Counted from the first letter of the stretch, positions 37,301-44,283 are shown. The stretch: 64,000 nt of DNA from Sulfitobacter sp. 20_GPM-1509m (GCF_000620505.1 NZ_JIBC01000004.1:682001-746000), one strand, 5' to 3'. Program-made: numbers and translations. Notes: generated from the letters alone by a model not told the origin.

Positions 37301-38209
37301 GCGCACCTTGCCCCCGGCGACCCTGTCACCATCGGCGGCCCCATCGCAAATACCGAAATGCATGTCTTGGGCCGCGACGACGTGCTGCTGCCAGTGGGCG
37401 CAGTCGGCGAGTTGAACATCGGCGGGATTGGCTTGGCGCATGGCTATTTCCAACAGCCCGATCTGACGCAGGCCGCCTTTCGCGACGTGACACTGCTGGG
37501 GCAGGCACGCAGGCTCTACAAGACCGGTGACATGGCCCGTCGCCTGGCCGATGGCCGGATTGAAGTGCTGGGCCGCGCCGACGCGCAGGTGAAACTGCGC
37601 GGTTTCCGAATTGAGCTGGGCGAGATCGAAAGCAACCTGCGCGCCCTGCCAGAGGTGTCCGCCGCAGCAGTGGCACTGCGACCTTCGCCACGCGGAGGGG
37701 ATCAGTTGGTGGGCTATGTTGTAAGCAAGACAGGGACCGAATTACAGGCCGAAACCCTCGCGCGTGCATTGGCCGACAAGGTTCCGGGCTATATGGTGCC
37801 GAGCGCCTGGGCGTTCCTGAGCAAACTGCCGTCGACGGCCAACGGCAAGCTGGACCGCCGCGCCCTGCCCGACCCCGACACAACCGCCGATGTGACCGCG
37901 CTTCATACCGCGCCCAACACCGAGACCGAGCGCAAGATCGCGCAGGTTTGGGAACAAGTGCTGGGGTTGAAAACCGTATCCACATCGCAAACGCTGTTTG
38001 CATTGGGGGCAGACAGCCTGACGGTGTTCCGCATCGCGGCACGGTTGATGGATGCAGATGTGAACATCGAAGCGCGTCACTTGCTGGAGTATCCGTCGAT
38101 TGCCCGACTGGCCGAGTTCGTCGATCAGCGCATGGCACAAGGTGGCACGGAAGGTCCGAAAAAACCATCGCTGCGCGCCTATCGCAGAACCGCCGCGAAC
38201 AGTGCCTGA
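28388..38209 (+). CDS. Hybrid NRPS-PKS with aminotransferase domain (A-T-KS-AT-T-AMT-C-A-T)
   Basis: 3273 aa. Order read from motifs: adenylation A1 (MYTSGSTGKPKG near residue 168; NNKIDRK end), carrier T1 (GGSSLEL, Ser near 575), ketosynthase (TACSTSL near 820, ECHGTATPMGDP, GNLGHMDAGAG), acyltransferase (GHSVGEF near 1262; HAFHS near 1360, a malonyl-type motif), carrier T2 (LGFDSLF near 1595), an Ala/Pro/Gln linker, a class III PLP aminotransferase (about 1745-2205; MDEVVTGFR, Lys near 2040 in ATYGKVVGGG), condensation C (HHIVCDG near 2355), adenylation A2 (FTSGSTGTPKG near 2822) and carrier T3 (LGADSLT near 3209). No thioesterase. By analogy with MycA/iturin and McyE, the aminotransferase turns the beta-keto thioester into a beta-amino acid. 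A2 shows a glycine-like pocket. Expected product stage: amino acid plus malonate, beta-aminated, amide-linked to a probable glycine. Confidence 0.93.
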   Translation: MSVDESKSIPTAIFYDANQSLIDGFARTSAAVPDTVALASGNSLYTYSQMTKASDRIARHLMAIGVKPGDNVVLISDRTANAVLAMTGIMRAGAAYVPLDPAYDSKQLTYIIKDSRPRVILWDTPYGHLSRSLCPKKVTRLSVQHALDTAVDGTEAFPTLHGDDPCYVMYTSGSTGKPKGVVLPHRAILRLGYDQPTGQVLRGDVALANSTIACDASMWEIWGPLLNGATVALVTQPKPALDEVARVIRDEKVTVTYFYTGLAHLMIEHHLDDLGGLRLFGAGGDVMSTSHIRKLTEAYPGIDVINCYGPTENSVLTTMHKVTPEDLVTGPIPIGIPTGHCDCFVIDEDRQVLPDGALGQLVAAGPGVALGYLNQPDKTAEAFIPDPRPGHEGLVYLTGDLAQRRDSGIYDFFGRADRQVKLGGRRIELDEVEHHLRELPMVTDAAVVLATDKGGRKRIAAFIKPARNIDGDNTGFIREVLSALGEKLHDGMLPRINRVVDDFALTANNKIDRKALLDLLSKETPPDTADTPEQATSIAQTPSAHQISKLIVARWKQALGDIDPSHDTTFFDAGGSSLELVDVHAGLIKDLGVSFDIMVMFEAPKLGQLASKLADIVVKAPPKVPQTDTPTEADAAPVNDNLPDTAIAIVGMAARLPESDNLDHFWQHLCNGENLIRPFAAEDAQDSYSVAERASAAYVPARPELANAGMFDAKFFGMYPREAALMDPQARVFMEMAHEALERSGHAAQRDNVSVGVFAGCSMNSYVMQNMLGDRAEIEAFTSNYQTGKFAEITGNMPDCLATRVAFKLDLRGPAMTVQTACSTSLTAIAQAILNLRAGQADIALAGGVSITFPQKRGYMAQDGGLASDDGTCRPFDEAASGTVFSHGGGVVVLRRLKDALADGDHIHAVIRGVGINNDGADKIAFTAPTVGGQANAIRRAHADADVPVDTISYVECHGTATPMGDPIEVSGLRQAFGPGLPEESCALGSVKGNLGHMDAGAGVVGVIKTVLMMTHRTLPPLANFKKLNSRIDLAGSPFRIQAQGAPWTAAYPLRAGVSSFGVGGTNVHLVLEEAPLPDTIAPADGVQTLVLSAKSREALAEMKDALADAVEASDAPALADIAFSLQDGRAAYDMRLAVSGDDPKAVAASLRAASLPRGAALQGDPGVSFMFPGQGSQYPGMGSGLYETEPEFARWIDQGAEILQPILGLDVKTMLCFGDPSDKDLAAALRETRLTQPALYLTQYACARLWMARGVQPVAMIGHSVGEFTAAALAGVFSFETGLNIISQRGQLMQDQPGGAMLSVRAPLDELAGHLEAGLDIAAHNAPRLNVVAGETAAVDQLEQRLKAADIACSRLHTSHAFHSAMMDPVSEGLAKALKDMPLAAPRIPYVSCVTGTWVTDDECTDPAYWAHQARAQVNFADAITVLAADEPAILLEVGAGNTLSSFCGQTLPRDAAVAVVQSLPDHTRPESDTIAMANGFGRIWAAGGSVDWAKLGPRGHRRVELPTYAFQRKLHWVDLASTENSPAAAPVSPQTTAPQKEAPIMTAPSIQHPIDRKPRLITEVLALLSDVSGEELTPDDAEATFLDLGFDSLFLGQVAQKLGAEYGLEVTFRELLAKYPTVAAVAGLLDETLPADVVEAPAPVVEQAAIAPSPVAAATPPAVAPVGAVTDTAATSVMQAQIAAMQGLFSQQLATLSGAPAAVQQAPAQPVASQAPATPQADVIPLPKPQPAATVATKANSTFSIGRATNAGGGDLTPEQSAFVRDLAARYSAKSPKTKEYVETYRPTMADPRTAAGFRAEWKELVFPVVCDRSKGSRIWDIDGNEYIDLVSGFGQTAFGHTPDFVVEAITRQMERGFAIGPQSDMAGPIAERFARFVGHDRAAFCNTGSEAVMAAMRVARTVTGRDRIVVFGNDYHGQFDEVLVKGKKSLNDPTALPLAPGIPRSSLSSMIVLPYDDQASLDWLTANITTIAAVIVEPVQSRHPDLRPREFVKSVREITRDGGAAMVMDEVVTGFRVGPRGMQGVWDIAPDMATYGKVVGGGMPIGMLAGSKQFMDALDGGQWQFGDSSVPEASPTFFAGTFVRHPLVLAAMEATMDHIDAHGPDLWERTADLTADTARRLNDILEARGLGRVVESYSSWLVPQVTDLDPNAVLLYPLMRMAGVHVQVGYAFIFTTAHTQHDADTVVSAFENAVDTLRAVGILGNGTSMPVALPPVAKAPAPTKGIPLTEAQREIWMTAQLGRTASCCFNESGSLELSGPLDLDALQTALDQVIARHDGLRMVFARSGETFDILDPYTLPLKLHDLSDADDAAVETLLAEDAATEIDIVAGPPLRAFVVRRTADKHLLVLNAHHIVCDGWSFNVIAQDLAAFYTQAVNGTPADLPDAPSFAVFAREKAVAASAPETLAFWRDRFKDVPDLPELPTDRARPEIKSFAGATCTALISGDVMRAARKAGAAQGCTLFSTLFAALHITVARLTGSDNIVLGVPTGGQALLENQAMVGHCVNFLPIRVAQEPDMQTSTFLAQVGTTVMDAFDNQDYTYGTLVRDLDIPRSLNRLPLTEIQFNLERLSEGLEMGPLKVTMTPNAKRAVNFDLFFNVVERKDGLRVDVDYNTDVFDADTVMRWVGHLETVLGELAADTARPLAQLPITSQDEQVWLAETLNATQVPVTGAQTVHARVSQACARHADRAAVEDSEGQHSYASIAARSDAIAAALQAQGVRKGDRVAVALPRSAGCVAALLGVMKAGAAYVPIDQTQPADRLRMILKTADVSAILHDGSKTPDCASGLDLPALSLDTMPTAGTPEPVETDGDTAAYVMFTSGSTGTPKGVEIGHAAVVNLLDTMARDTNFGAESSLLAVTTIMFDISVLELFMPLISGGRTVIASHDDVLDGFRLVTRIQQGDISHMQATPTLWSMMLEAGFEPVEGLTLLAGGEPLAQDLADKLTAGGSTLWNVYGPTETTIWSAAAHLAPGDPVTIGGPIANTEMHVLGRDDVLLPVGAVGELNIGGIGLAHGYFQQPDLTQAAFRDVTLLGQARRLYKTGDMARRLADGRIEVLGRADAQVKLRGFRIELGEIESNLRALPEVSAAAVALRPSPRGGDQLVGYVVSKTGTELQAETLARALADKVPGYMVPSAWAFLSKLPSTANGKLDRRALPDPDTTADVTALHTAPNTETERKIAQVWEQVLGLKTVSTSQTLFALGADSLTVFRIAARLMDADVNIEARHLLEYPSIARLAEFVDQRMAQGGTEGPKKPSLRAYRRTAANSA

Positions 38210-38217
38210 GGTCAAAC

Positions 38218-38247
38218 CGGCCCGCTCAGTTTGACGCTGACGGGCCG
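38218..38247. terminator. Inverted repeat at the convergent NRPS / glycoside hydrolase ends
   Basis: CGGCCCG-CTCAG and CTGA-CGGGCCG pair around a 7-base loop. The repeat starts 9 bases after the NRPS stop and covers the last codons of the convergent glycoside hydrolase gene. It has no U-run but its strength and place fit a shared transcription end. Confidence 0.45.
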
Positions 38248-39860
38248 ATAACCCTTATACGTCGCTGCACGGCACCGGTGCCATCGGGCTCCGCCGGGGC
38301 GACTTCGAAATCAAGCGTGTCTCCGGCCGAAAGTGTCACGGTCATGTCGGTGATAACCAAACCGCTGCGCGTCAGCTTTTCCGCCATGATCTGAGTGCGA
38401 TTGTGTAATATGCGCAACTGCGGTTCGTCGTCCTCGCCCGGAACCTGCCAGTTGGCTTCGATCCGGTAGGTGCCCGATGCAGAGGCCGTGAACCTTTCAA
38501 CCGCCGCAAAGGGAACGCCAGCGAACCGGGCTGTCGTGACCCAGACATCCCCGATCTGAAGCGGTGACAAATCTGGCGCACCACGTGTGCTGGTCCAGTT
38601 TCCGTCCACGATTTCAAGCGGCGTCAGGCCAACATCCGGGCGCAATGCATAATAGCTCCACGGGTGCTGGCCATATTCGTACATGTTGTCTGCGATCAGG
38701 ACAGGTTGCGGGACACGAAAGGTCACCCCTTCGCCCCAGATGATGACCGGAGTGTCCGAAAGCGTGGTGACAGGGTCAATCTCGCGCCCCTGCGTGTCGA
38801 AAAAGCTGACCGCACCCTCGACAGAGAATGCGCCGCCACTGCCCCAAACCACATGCGCCTGTCCTGCGCCAAAGCGATAGATATGAACTGTCGGATTATT
38901 TCCCAGGCGCACCGGACGGCCCAGCGGAAGTATCTTTTGCTGCAGGAATGAATATGCCGCTGCTGCAGGCTTCCGGTTCTGCCCCGACAGCGTCAGCAAC
39001 CCCATGTTGGGCCACCATTCCTCGTCGCGCAGCGCGTACCAATAGGCTGACGTCACATCCGCGGCCGCCATCGCGCTGACCATCTTGAACATATAATCGG
39101 GCGCGGCTTGCGGATCATCGAACCAATGCCCGAATTCAGTCACCTCAATGGGTTTCTCGCCGCCAAACTCGCGCATCAGCGCCTTGAGGCGGTCCAGTTC
39201 TGCGCGCAATGTTTCGGGGTGGTCACGGTAAGGATGCACGGAAATTGCATCACACGACAGCAGGCCACCATAGCGGAAAAATGCACGATAATAGCCAATG
39301 GCCACCACGTTCAAACCGCTGCAACTGAACCGAGCGCCGGGATGATCTTCCTGCAGGCGCGCATCAACCGCCCGCGTGATGGCCGCAAAAAAGCGCGGCG
39401 GGTCTGCCGCGGCGGGCCCGCCAAAAAAGTCCTTCGAGTTCACTTCGTTGCCGATTTCGATCCGCACCTTGTCCACGCCGTAATGCGACAGGATTGCAGA
39501 GATAAATGCCGCAAACCCCGCGCGGCCTTCGTCGGTGTGCGGGGTCTCGCCAAGATCATAAAGCGGGTTCGTTTCATTGATCACCAGCAGCGGTCGAAAG
39601 CCGCGATCCAGCATGGGGCGCATATAGACATCTGCCGCCGAAAAATCATAGACGCCTTTTTCGCGCTCGACCCGCGCCCAGTCGATTTCGTCGCGCAACG
39701 CCATTGCGCTCAGGCTGTCGGCCTTGTCCAGCAGATCAATTGACCAGCCTTGTTTAAAGTGGGTCTGCGCGCCCAGTACGAAAGCATTGTCCTGCTGGCC
39801 GATGGCCGGGGCTGCCTGAAATGCGGCAAACGCTACGCCCTGTATCAACCAGCGGATCAT
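38226..39860 (-). CDS. Secreted clan GH-A glycoside hydrolase (PslG-like position and layout)
   Basis: 544 aa with a signal peptide (LIQGVAFAAFQAAPAIG). A TIM-barrel of clan GH-A is indicated by IEIGNEVNSKDF (acid/base Glu after Asn) and IEVTEFGHWFD (nucleophile Glu), with strand motifs ISVHPYRDHPE and YWYALRDEEWW. After about residue 310 come beta-rich domains. Exopolysaccharide operons often encode a glycosidase that trims the polymer, PslG (GH39) being the best known, and I infer a similar role. It overlaps the beta-propeller gene by 4 bases, so the three minus-strand genes from 43923 to 38226 form one operon with the C-T-TE gene. Confidence 0.82.
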   Translation of the reverse strand: MIRWLIQGVAFAAFQAAPAIGQQDNAFVLGAQTHFKQGWSIDLLDKADSLSAMALRDEIDWARVEREKGVYDFSAADVYMRPMLDRGFRPLLVINETNPLYDLGETPHTDEGRAGFAAFISAILSHYGVDKVRIEIGNEVNSKDFFGGPAAADPPRFFAAITRAVDARLQEDHPGARFSCSGLNVVAIGYYRAFFRYGGLLSCDAISVHPYRDHPETLRAELDRLKALMREFGGEKPIEVTEFGHWFDDPQAAPDYMFKMVSAMAAADVTSAYWYALRDEEWWPNMGLLTLSGQNRKPAAAAYSFLQQKILPLGRPVRLGNNPTVHIYRFGAGQAHVVWGSGGAFSVEGAVSFFDTQGREIDPVTTLSDTPVIIWGEGVTFRVPQPVLIADNMYEYGQHPWSYYALRPDVGLTPLEIVDGNWTSTRGAPDLSPLQIGDVWVTTARFAGVPFAAVERFTASASGTYRIEANWQVPGEDDEPQLRILHNRTQIMAEKLTRSGLVITDMTVTLSAGDTLDFEVAPAEPDGTGAVQRRIRVIGPSASN

Positions 39861-41416
39861 GATCCGCTCCAGTCAAAGACATATCGGTCATTCAGGACGC
39901 TGAGGTGATGAATGCCCCGGCTGCCAGGCAGATCGTCGGGTGTCCACCGCCGCAGCAAAACCTCTTCAAAGCTTTTGTCATCCAGACGCCTGATCTCCAT
40001 CAGGTTCAGCCCATAGCCGTAAACCCCGTAACTGTTGTTTTGTGAGGGGCGAAAGAGCCGGCCGTTCTGAAGGATTGGCGCGCCTGCATTGCGCGCATGC
40101 TCCGCCCCGATGACCACCGGATTGCGCGGATGCGGCTTCAGCCCCGTCAGCGACGGACCGTCTACAGAAAAAAGGTACAGCTCGCTTGAGTGGTCCTGAA
40201 ACGCAAAATGATCCGAAAGGTTGGTCAGCAACCACCATTGCCCGTCTTCTGCATGCCATAGGATTGAATCGGCCAGATACATACCTTCGAATGCCGTTGC
40301 GTGCAGGGTCCAGCCGGTCGGGAAATCCGTAGCGCGCCAGACCTCAAGACGACGTGACTGTTGGGTTTCCGGCATCATGAATATCTCGTCACCATCCCGG
40401 AACACGAAGGGAAATGACAGGTGATAGGGGCACGTCAACGCGGTGACAGGTGCGCCCAGTCCATCTTCCGTCAACCGAGCCGCCTCGATCCAGCCCGCGC
40501 CGTCATCCGCGTTCATTGCCTCATAGAACACCCAGGACGTGCCATCATGTTCAAAAAGAAACGGGTCCGCCATCGTATGATTGTGCGCAGGCAGGATCGC
40601 CGACGCAGCCAGATTCATATCGGTGACAGGGCCTGCGCCCGCAGCCAGTCGCCAGAACAACCGCCCCTTGCCACGGCGTGCCCGCATCCTGTGGTGTAGC
40701 TTGACCGCCGCGGCTTTGGCAAATGCCACCGCATAGCCCAAGGCCTCAAGCAAAGTTGGCTGGACAGGCGCGGGGATCATGTCAGCCGAAGGTGGTGCAC
40801 AAAGTTGTCCAGTGGCCAGATCATGCAGCGCCCGCAGGATCAGAAGCACCGATTTTTCCTCGACAAACGCGCCCGTCAACACCGCCCCGGGTTTCAGGTT
40901 ATAAGACGCCGTACGCACCAAAACGTTGCCTGGCGCATGAACGGTCCTGGACAGGATTTCCACCGGCATCCGGGGGCTTGCGCGCTGTGTTACAGTTGCG
41001 GCGGGCCAAACTGCGGATGCAGCACCGGCAAAGCGCACAGACCATGAACCATGATGCGCAAGGTGCAACTGATCATCCGACAGATCCCGAGCGCCCAGAA
41101 CGATGGCCAGGTCGGCGCTGTCACTGTCTTGTGGCGTCCCGCGTTGAGACAGTCCGGCCAAAATTGCGCGCGCGCCTGACGTGTCATAGCAGCGCAGCTG
41201 CCCCGCGACGAGCCGACGTTCAATTGAAAGGATACCGCCAAGCAACGTGCCGCCTGGCCGGTCGGTGCGTGCGCCCTGCCCTGCCACCATACCGACAAGC
41301 GTGACAAGTGGATCGACAGCCAGTCGGTCCAAGAGCATTGCCTGCCAGTCAGCAATCGGATCGCTCGCGGCCCTGACAATCAGCACACGCAGCGGACGGT
41401 GCGGAACCCGATCCAT
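39857..41416 (-). CDS. Two-domain protein: formyltransferase-like N-terminus plus GH43-like beta-propeller
   Basis: 519 aa. The first 200 residues look like a formyltransferase/methionyl-tRNA formyltransferase-type fold (LRVLIVRAASDPIADWQ, ADLAIVLGARDL, GSWSVRFAG) but without a clear catalytic Asn-His-Asp set. From about residue 270 the sequence has blades like those in GH43/GINT1-N type five-bladed propellers: MADPFLFEHDGTSWVFYEA, CPYHLSFPFVFRDGDEIFMM, YLADSILWHAEDGQWWLL, ARNAGAPILQNGRLFRPSQN, and the C-terminal GIHHLSVLNDRYVFDW. Proteins with this propeller are linked to glycosyl transfer on lipids in plants and occur in bacterial polysaccharide loci. It is translationally coupled to the C-T-TE gene (1-base overlap) and to the glycosidase. 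Function unknown. Confidence 0.65.
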   Translation of the reverse strand: MDRVPHRPLRVLIVRAASDPIADWQAMLLDRLAVDPLVTLVGMVAGQGARTDRPGGTLLGGILSIERRLVAGQLRCYDTSGARAILAGLSQRGTPQDSDSADLAIVLGARDLSDDQLHLAHHGSWSVRFAGAASAVWPAATVTQRASPRMPVEILSRTVHAPGNVLVRTASYNLKPGAVLTGAFVEEKSVLLILRALHDLATGQLCAPPSADMIPAPVQPTLLEALGYAVAFAKAAAVKLHHRMRARRGKGRLFWRLAAGAGPVTDMNLAASAILPAHNHTMADPFLFEHDGTSWVFYEAMNADDGAGWIEAARLTEDGLGAPVTALTCPYHLSFPFVFRDGDEIFMMPETQQSRRLEVWRATDFPTGWTLHATAFEGMYLADSILWHAEDGQWWLLTNLSDHFAFQDHSSELYLFSVDGPSLTGLKPHPRNPVVIGAEHARNAGAPILQNGRLFRPSQNNSYGVYGYGLNLMEIRRLDDKSFEEVLLRRWTPDDLPGSRGIHHLSVLNDRYVFDWSGS

Positions 41417-43923
41417 TAGCGGCTACGCTGTGCAGAAAGCCTTTTTACCTTTTCTTCCAGCACGCCGAACACGCGATCAAACCCGGACCGGGTCAGCGCA
41501 TCGCCATGCCAGCCATTGACCGGGTATACCGCAACATCACGTGCCAGTTTGCCAGACCATCCCAACACTCCGTCACGCGGGACCAACCCTTGCGAGCTTG
41601 TGACAAACAGCGCGACCTCACCGTCGTAGGGCTTGAAAGAGTATCTGCGTGTCTGCGAGACGAGGCAATCAACGGTGGCATCCACCAGAACTTCGACGTC
41701 GCCCCTCTTTGCAAGCAGGCCAAGCCTGCGCAGGGTCCCGGCAACAAAGCTGTTTTGCGAAAATACGTCGCGCCACATGATGTCACCACGCGCCCGCAGA
41801 CCAAGATAATAGCGCAGACGCCGCAACCTGATACGCCACCTGTCGCGCATCAACGCCATGCCCGAGAACGCCTTGACCGCACCGGGGGCCCACGTGTCGA
41901 TCATCGCAACGCTTGCCACTTGCGATCCGTCGGCCCGCAAGGTCTGCGCCAGCCGCAGTGCCACGCGTCCGTCAACACAAAGCCCGCACAGCAACAGTGG
42001 CCTGTCACCATATCTGGCACGAACCACCTGTGTGGCCGCTGCAATCGCCGGATCGAACCCGCTTTCACGCAGCCTGGACAGTGCTGCCTTGTCCGGCACG
42101 CCCAGGTTGGCAACCGTGCAGTCGACCCCCATTTCGCGGGCGAGGGCATGATACATAAAAGGCTGGTTCACGGTCAGAAGCACCGGCGCAAGGTCCGAGC
42201 CCGAGCGCAGTTCAATCAAATCCCAGATACCCGAGGGCGCCAAAGGTTTCGTCCGCTTTGCCTGCGCTGGCTTTTTTTCAGGTTGCAGCAATTCGCCAAG
42301 TCCGCCGAGCGTGGGCGCATTCAGAAAGGCGTAAAGACTGGGACGTGTCCCGAAAATCTGCCCGACACGCGCAAGCATGCGCAGGGCAAGAACCGAATGG
42401 CCCCCCAGATCAAAGAAATTCCCGTCGGGCGTGATCTGTTCCGGCGGCAGAACAAGGAGTTCTGCCCAAAGCGCACGGAGGTCTTCATGTCCATCAAAAG
42501 CCCCCCCGCTTTTTGTAGCGATGGGCGTGACGGGTTCCGGTTCCAGCACCCTGTGATCGCTGGACAGCAAAACCGCCGCGCCACGGGCGGGAATGTCGGA
42601 CAGACGCGTATCAGGGGCTTCTGTGATCCGCGCAAAGACATCAACCAGCAGGTTCGAAAACACCTCGATCGACGCGGCATCGAACAGGTTCGAATTGTAG
42701 TCGATCATCAGACGCCAACCCGCGTTGCGGCCCACGATGTTAACACTCAGGTCATAAAGTGTGGCTGGCGAATGCGAAGGCACTGACACCAGTTCAATAT
42801 CGCCATAGCTGCCCTCTTTCAAAAAGGCCTTTTGCAGATTGAACATGATAGACACCAACGGGATGCGAAGGGGGTCCCGCACTGGGTTGATCACCTGCAC
42901 CAGCTTGTCGAACGGCAGCATCTGATGCGCCAATGCGCCATTGACGATGTCGCGCGTCGCTTCTGCATGACGGCCCAGCGTCGCGGTTTCGTCCACGTCG
43001 AACCGCAGCACGAGCGGGTTGGTAAAGATACCGATCAGCGGTTCGAGATCAACGTCCATCCGCCCCGCCACCTGCACAGCAAAGCTGAGATCACGGGTGC
43101 CGGAGTATAACCCCAGTGCCGCGCTAAAGGCCGCTGTGCCCAACGCGAAAACCGATGTGCCCAGCGATTTGGCAGCAACGGCCAGACGATCCTCGAAATC
43201 GGCGGGCAAGGCACGGATGCAGGCGGCTGTCTTGACCTCTCCTGCGGTGCGCGGACGGTCGGCGGGCAATTCGAAGTAGGGCGCGCCGCGCAATGTTTCA
43301 GTCCAATAGGCCTCTTCTTCCGCCAATGCGCCACTGTTCTCATAGTCCTGAAGCCATAGCGCATAATCGCCATATTGCAGGCACAGTTCCGGCAGCTCGG
43401 GTTCGACCCCACGTATCGTCGCGTCGAGGATCTGGCCCAGCTCGTGCCCCAGAACGCCGATCGAATAGCCGTCGAAGACGGCGTTATGCACCGCGATCAG
43501 CAGTTCGGCCCGGTCGGTCGATTTGCGTATCATCACAACCCGCAGCAAGCAGGCAGTGCCCAGGTCAAAGGGCTGTTCGGCATGTTCGATTGCAATGGCG
43601 GTGATGCGATCCGCGCAAGATTTTTTATCCAGCGTCCGCACATCGACAAGATCAAGCTTGAAGTCGACGTGGTCGACGACCTCCTGGACCGGCTCACCGT
43701 CCAGCTCCGCAAAACGGGTGCGCAGGATTTCGTGACGGGCAATAATCCGGTTAAACGCGCTTTGGACCATCTCGCTGGTCGCGGGTCCGCGCAGTTCCCA
43801 GCGCACCGCCAGATTAAGGCCGCGGTTGCCCGGATGTATCTGCTCCATGAACCAGCAGCGTTTCTGGCCGATCGAGGTGGGAAATGTAGAAATAGCTTCG
43901 ACTTCGGATAAATCTCTCATCAT
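41416..43923 (-). CDS. Stand-alone NRPS termination protein (C-T-TE) with unusual active sites
   Basis: 835 aa from ATG 43923, with AAGGA 8 bases upstream. A condensation domain spans about 10-440; its core motif reads AVHNAVFDG, so the catalytic second His of HHxxxDG is Asn147. A carrier follows with LGGHSVLALRM (Ser510). A thioesterase spans about 565-830; where G-x-S-x-G is expected it has CGLCVDG, placing Cys649 at the nucleophile position, and NGWHGDAL gives the likely catalytic His. There is no adenylation domain, so the carrier must be loaded in trans or receive the chain from the NRPS-PKS protein, which lacks a thioesterase. The C domain may be inactive, act as a binding scaffold or form a non-amide bond. 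Confidence 0.85.
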   Translation of the reverse strand: MMRDLSEVEAISTFPTSIGQKRCWFMEQIHPGNRGLNLAVRWELRGPATSEMVQSAFNRIIARHEILRTRFAELDGEPVQEVVDHVDFKLDLVDVRTLDKKSCADRITAIAIEHAEQPFDLGTACLLRVVMIRKSTDRAELLIAVHNAVFDGYSIGVLGHELGQILDATIRGVEPELPELCLQYGDYALWLQDYENSGALAEEEAYWTETLRGAPYFELPADRPRTAGEVKTAACIRALPADFEDRLAVAAKSLGTSVFALGTAAFSAALGLYSGTRDLSFAVQVAGRMDVDLEPLIGIFTNPLVLRFDVDETATLGRHAEATRDIVNGALAHQMLPFDKLVQVINPVRDPLRIPLVSIMFNLQKAFLKEGSYGDIELVSVPSHSPATLYDLSVNIVGRNAGWRLMIDYNSNLFDAASIEVFSNLLVDVFARITEAPDTRLSDIPARGAAVLLSSDHRVLEPEPVTPIATKSGGAFDGHEDLRALWAELLVLPPEQITPDGNFFDLGGHSVLALRMLARVGQIFGTRPSLYAFLNAPTLGGLGELLQPEKKPAQAKRTKPLAPSGIWDLIELRSGSDLAPVLLTVNQPFMYHALAREMGVDCTVANLGVPDKAALSRLRESGFDPAIAAATQVVRARYGDRPLLLCGLCVDGRVALRLAQTLRADGSQVASVAMIDTWAPGAVKAFSGMALMRDRWRIRLRRLRYYLGLRARGDIMWRDVFSQNSFVAGTLRRLGLLAKRGDVEVLVDATVDCLVSQTRRYSFKPYDGEVALFVTSSQGLVPRDGVLGWSGKLARDVAVYPVNGWHGDALTRSGFDRVFGVLEEKVKRLSAQRSR

Positions 43924-44198
43924 GGAATGTCCTTTGGACGGCCAATCGGAACGGTGTCCAACAGCAAATTTAATGACAAACTGGAATACGCAAACGCGCA
44001 AAAAATAAATGCGCCGAGTTTTTGAATATGGGCTTTTTCACATTCTCATCCCGATTGGCAAACGAGTCAAATAAAACCCTCTCTCGAAGCTTGCCATCAC
44101 AAGGCAGCGACAATTTTCCCGCGATAAGGGAAATTTGACTGCCGCTTTTCGCAAAAGCTAATCCGTTGATATTCAAGTTTATTGGCAAGATTCAAATG

Positions 44199-44214
44199 TG
44201 ACAAAAAGTTGTCA
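44199..44214. promoter_or_regulatory. Operator-like inverted repeat TGACA-N6-TGTCA
   Basis: Perfect 5-bp arms separated by six bases, immediately upstream of the proposed -35 element of the export operon. The spacing fits a dimeric helix-turn-helix regulator. The regulator is not identified. Confidence 0.35.
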
Positions 44215-44219
44215 GTTTT

Positions 44220-44249
44220 TTTACGGCGGGCTGTTGAAGCTGCTATGAT
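44220..44249 (+). promoter_or_regulatory. Possible promoter of the polysaccharide export operon
   Basis: TTTACG and TATGAT are separated by 18 bases, ending 34 bases before the start codon. The -10 element is good, the -35 weak. This is a by-eye call. Confidence 0.3.
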
Positions 44250-44283
44250 GCCCACAAGTTATTTTTTAATTTAGTGATTCGAG

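Larger units (their letters stand above)
43924..44283. other. 360-base AT-rich divergent control region
   Basis: Lies between the divergent C-T-TE operon and the polysaccharide export operon. No gene is seen. It contains AATTTtCCC-N7-GGGAAATT (44112-44135), TGACA-N6-TGTCA (44199-44214) and a possible sigma-70-like promoter for the right-hand operon. It probably houses the control of both operons. Confidence 0.6.
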
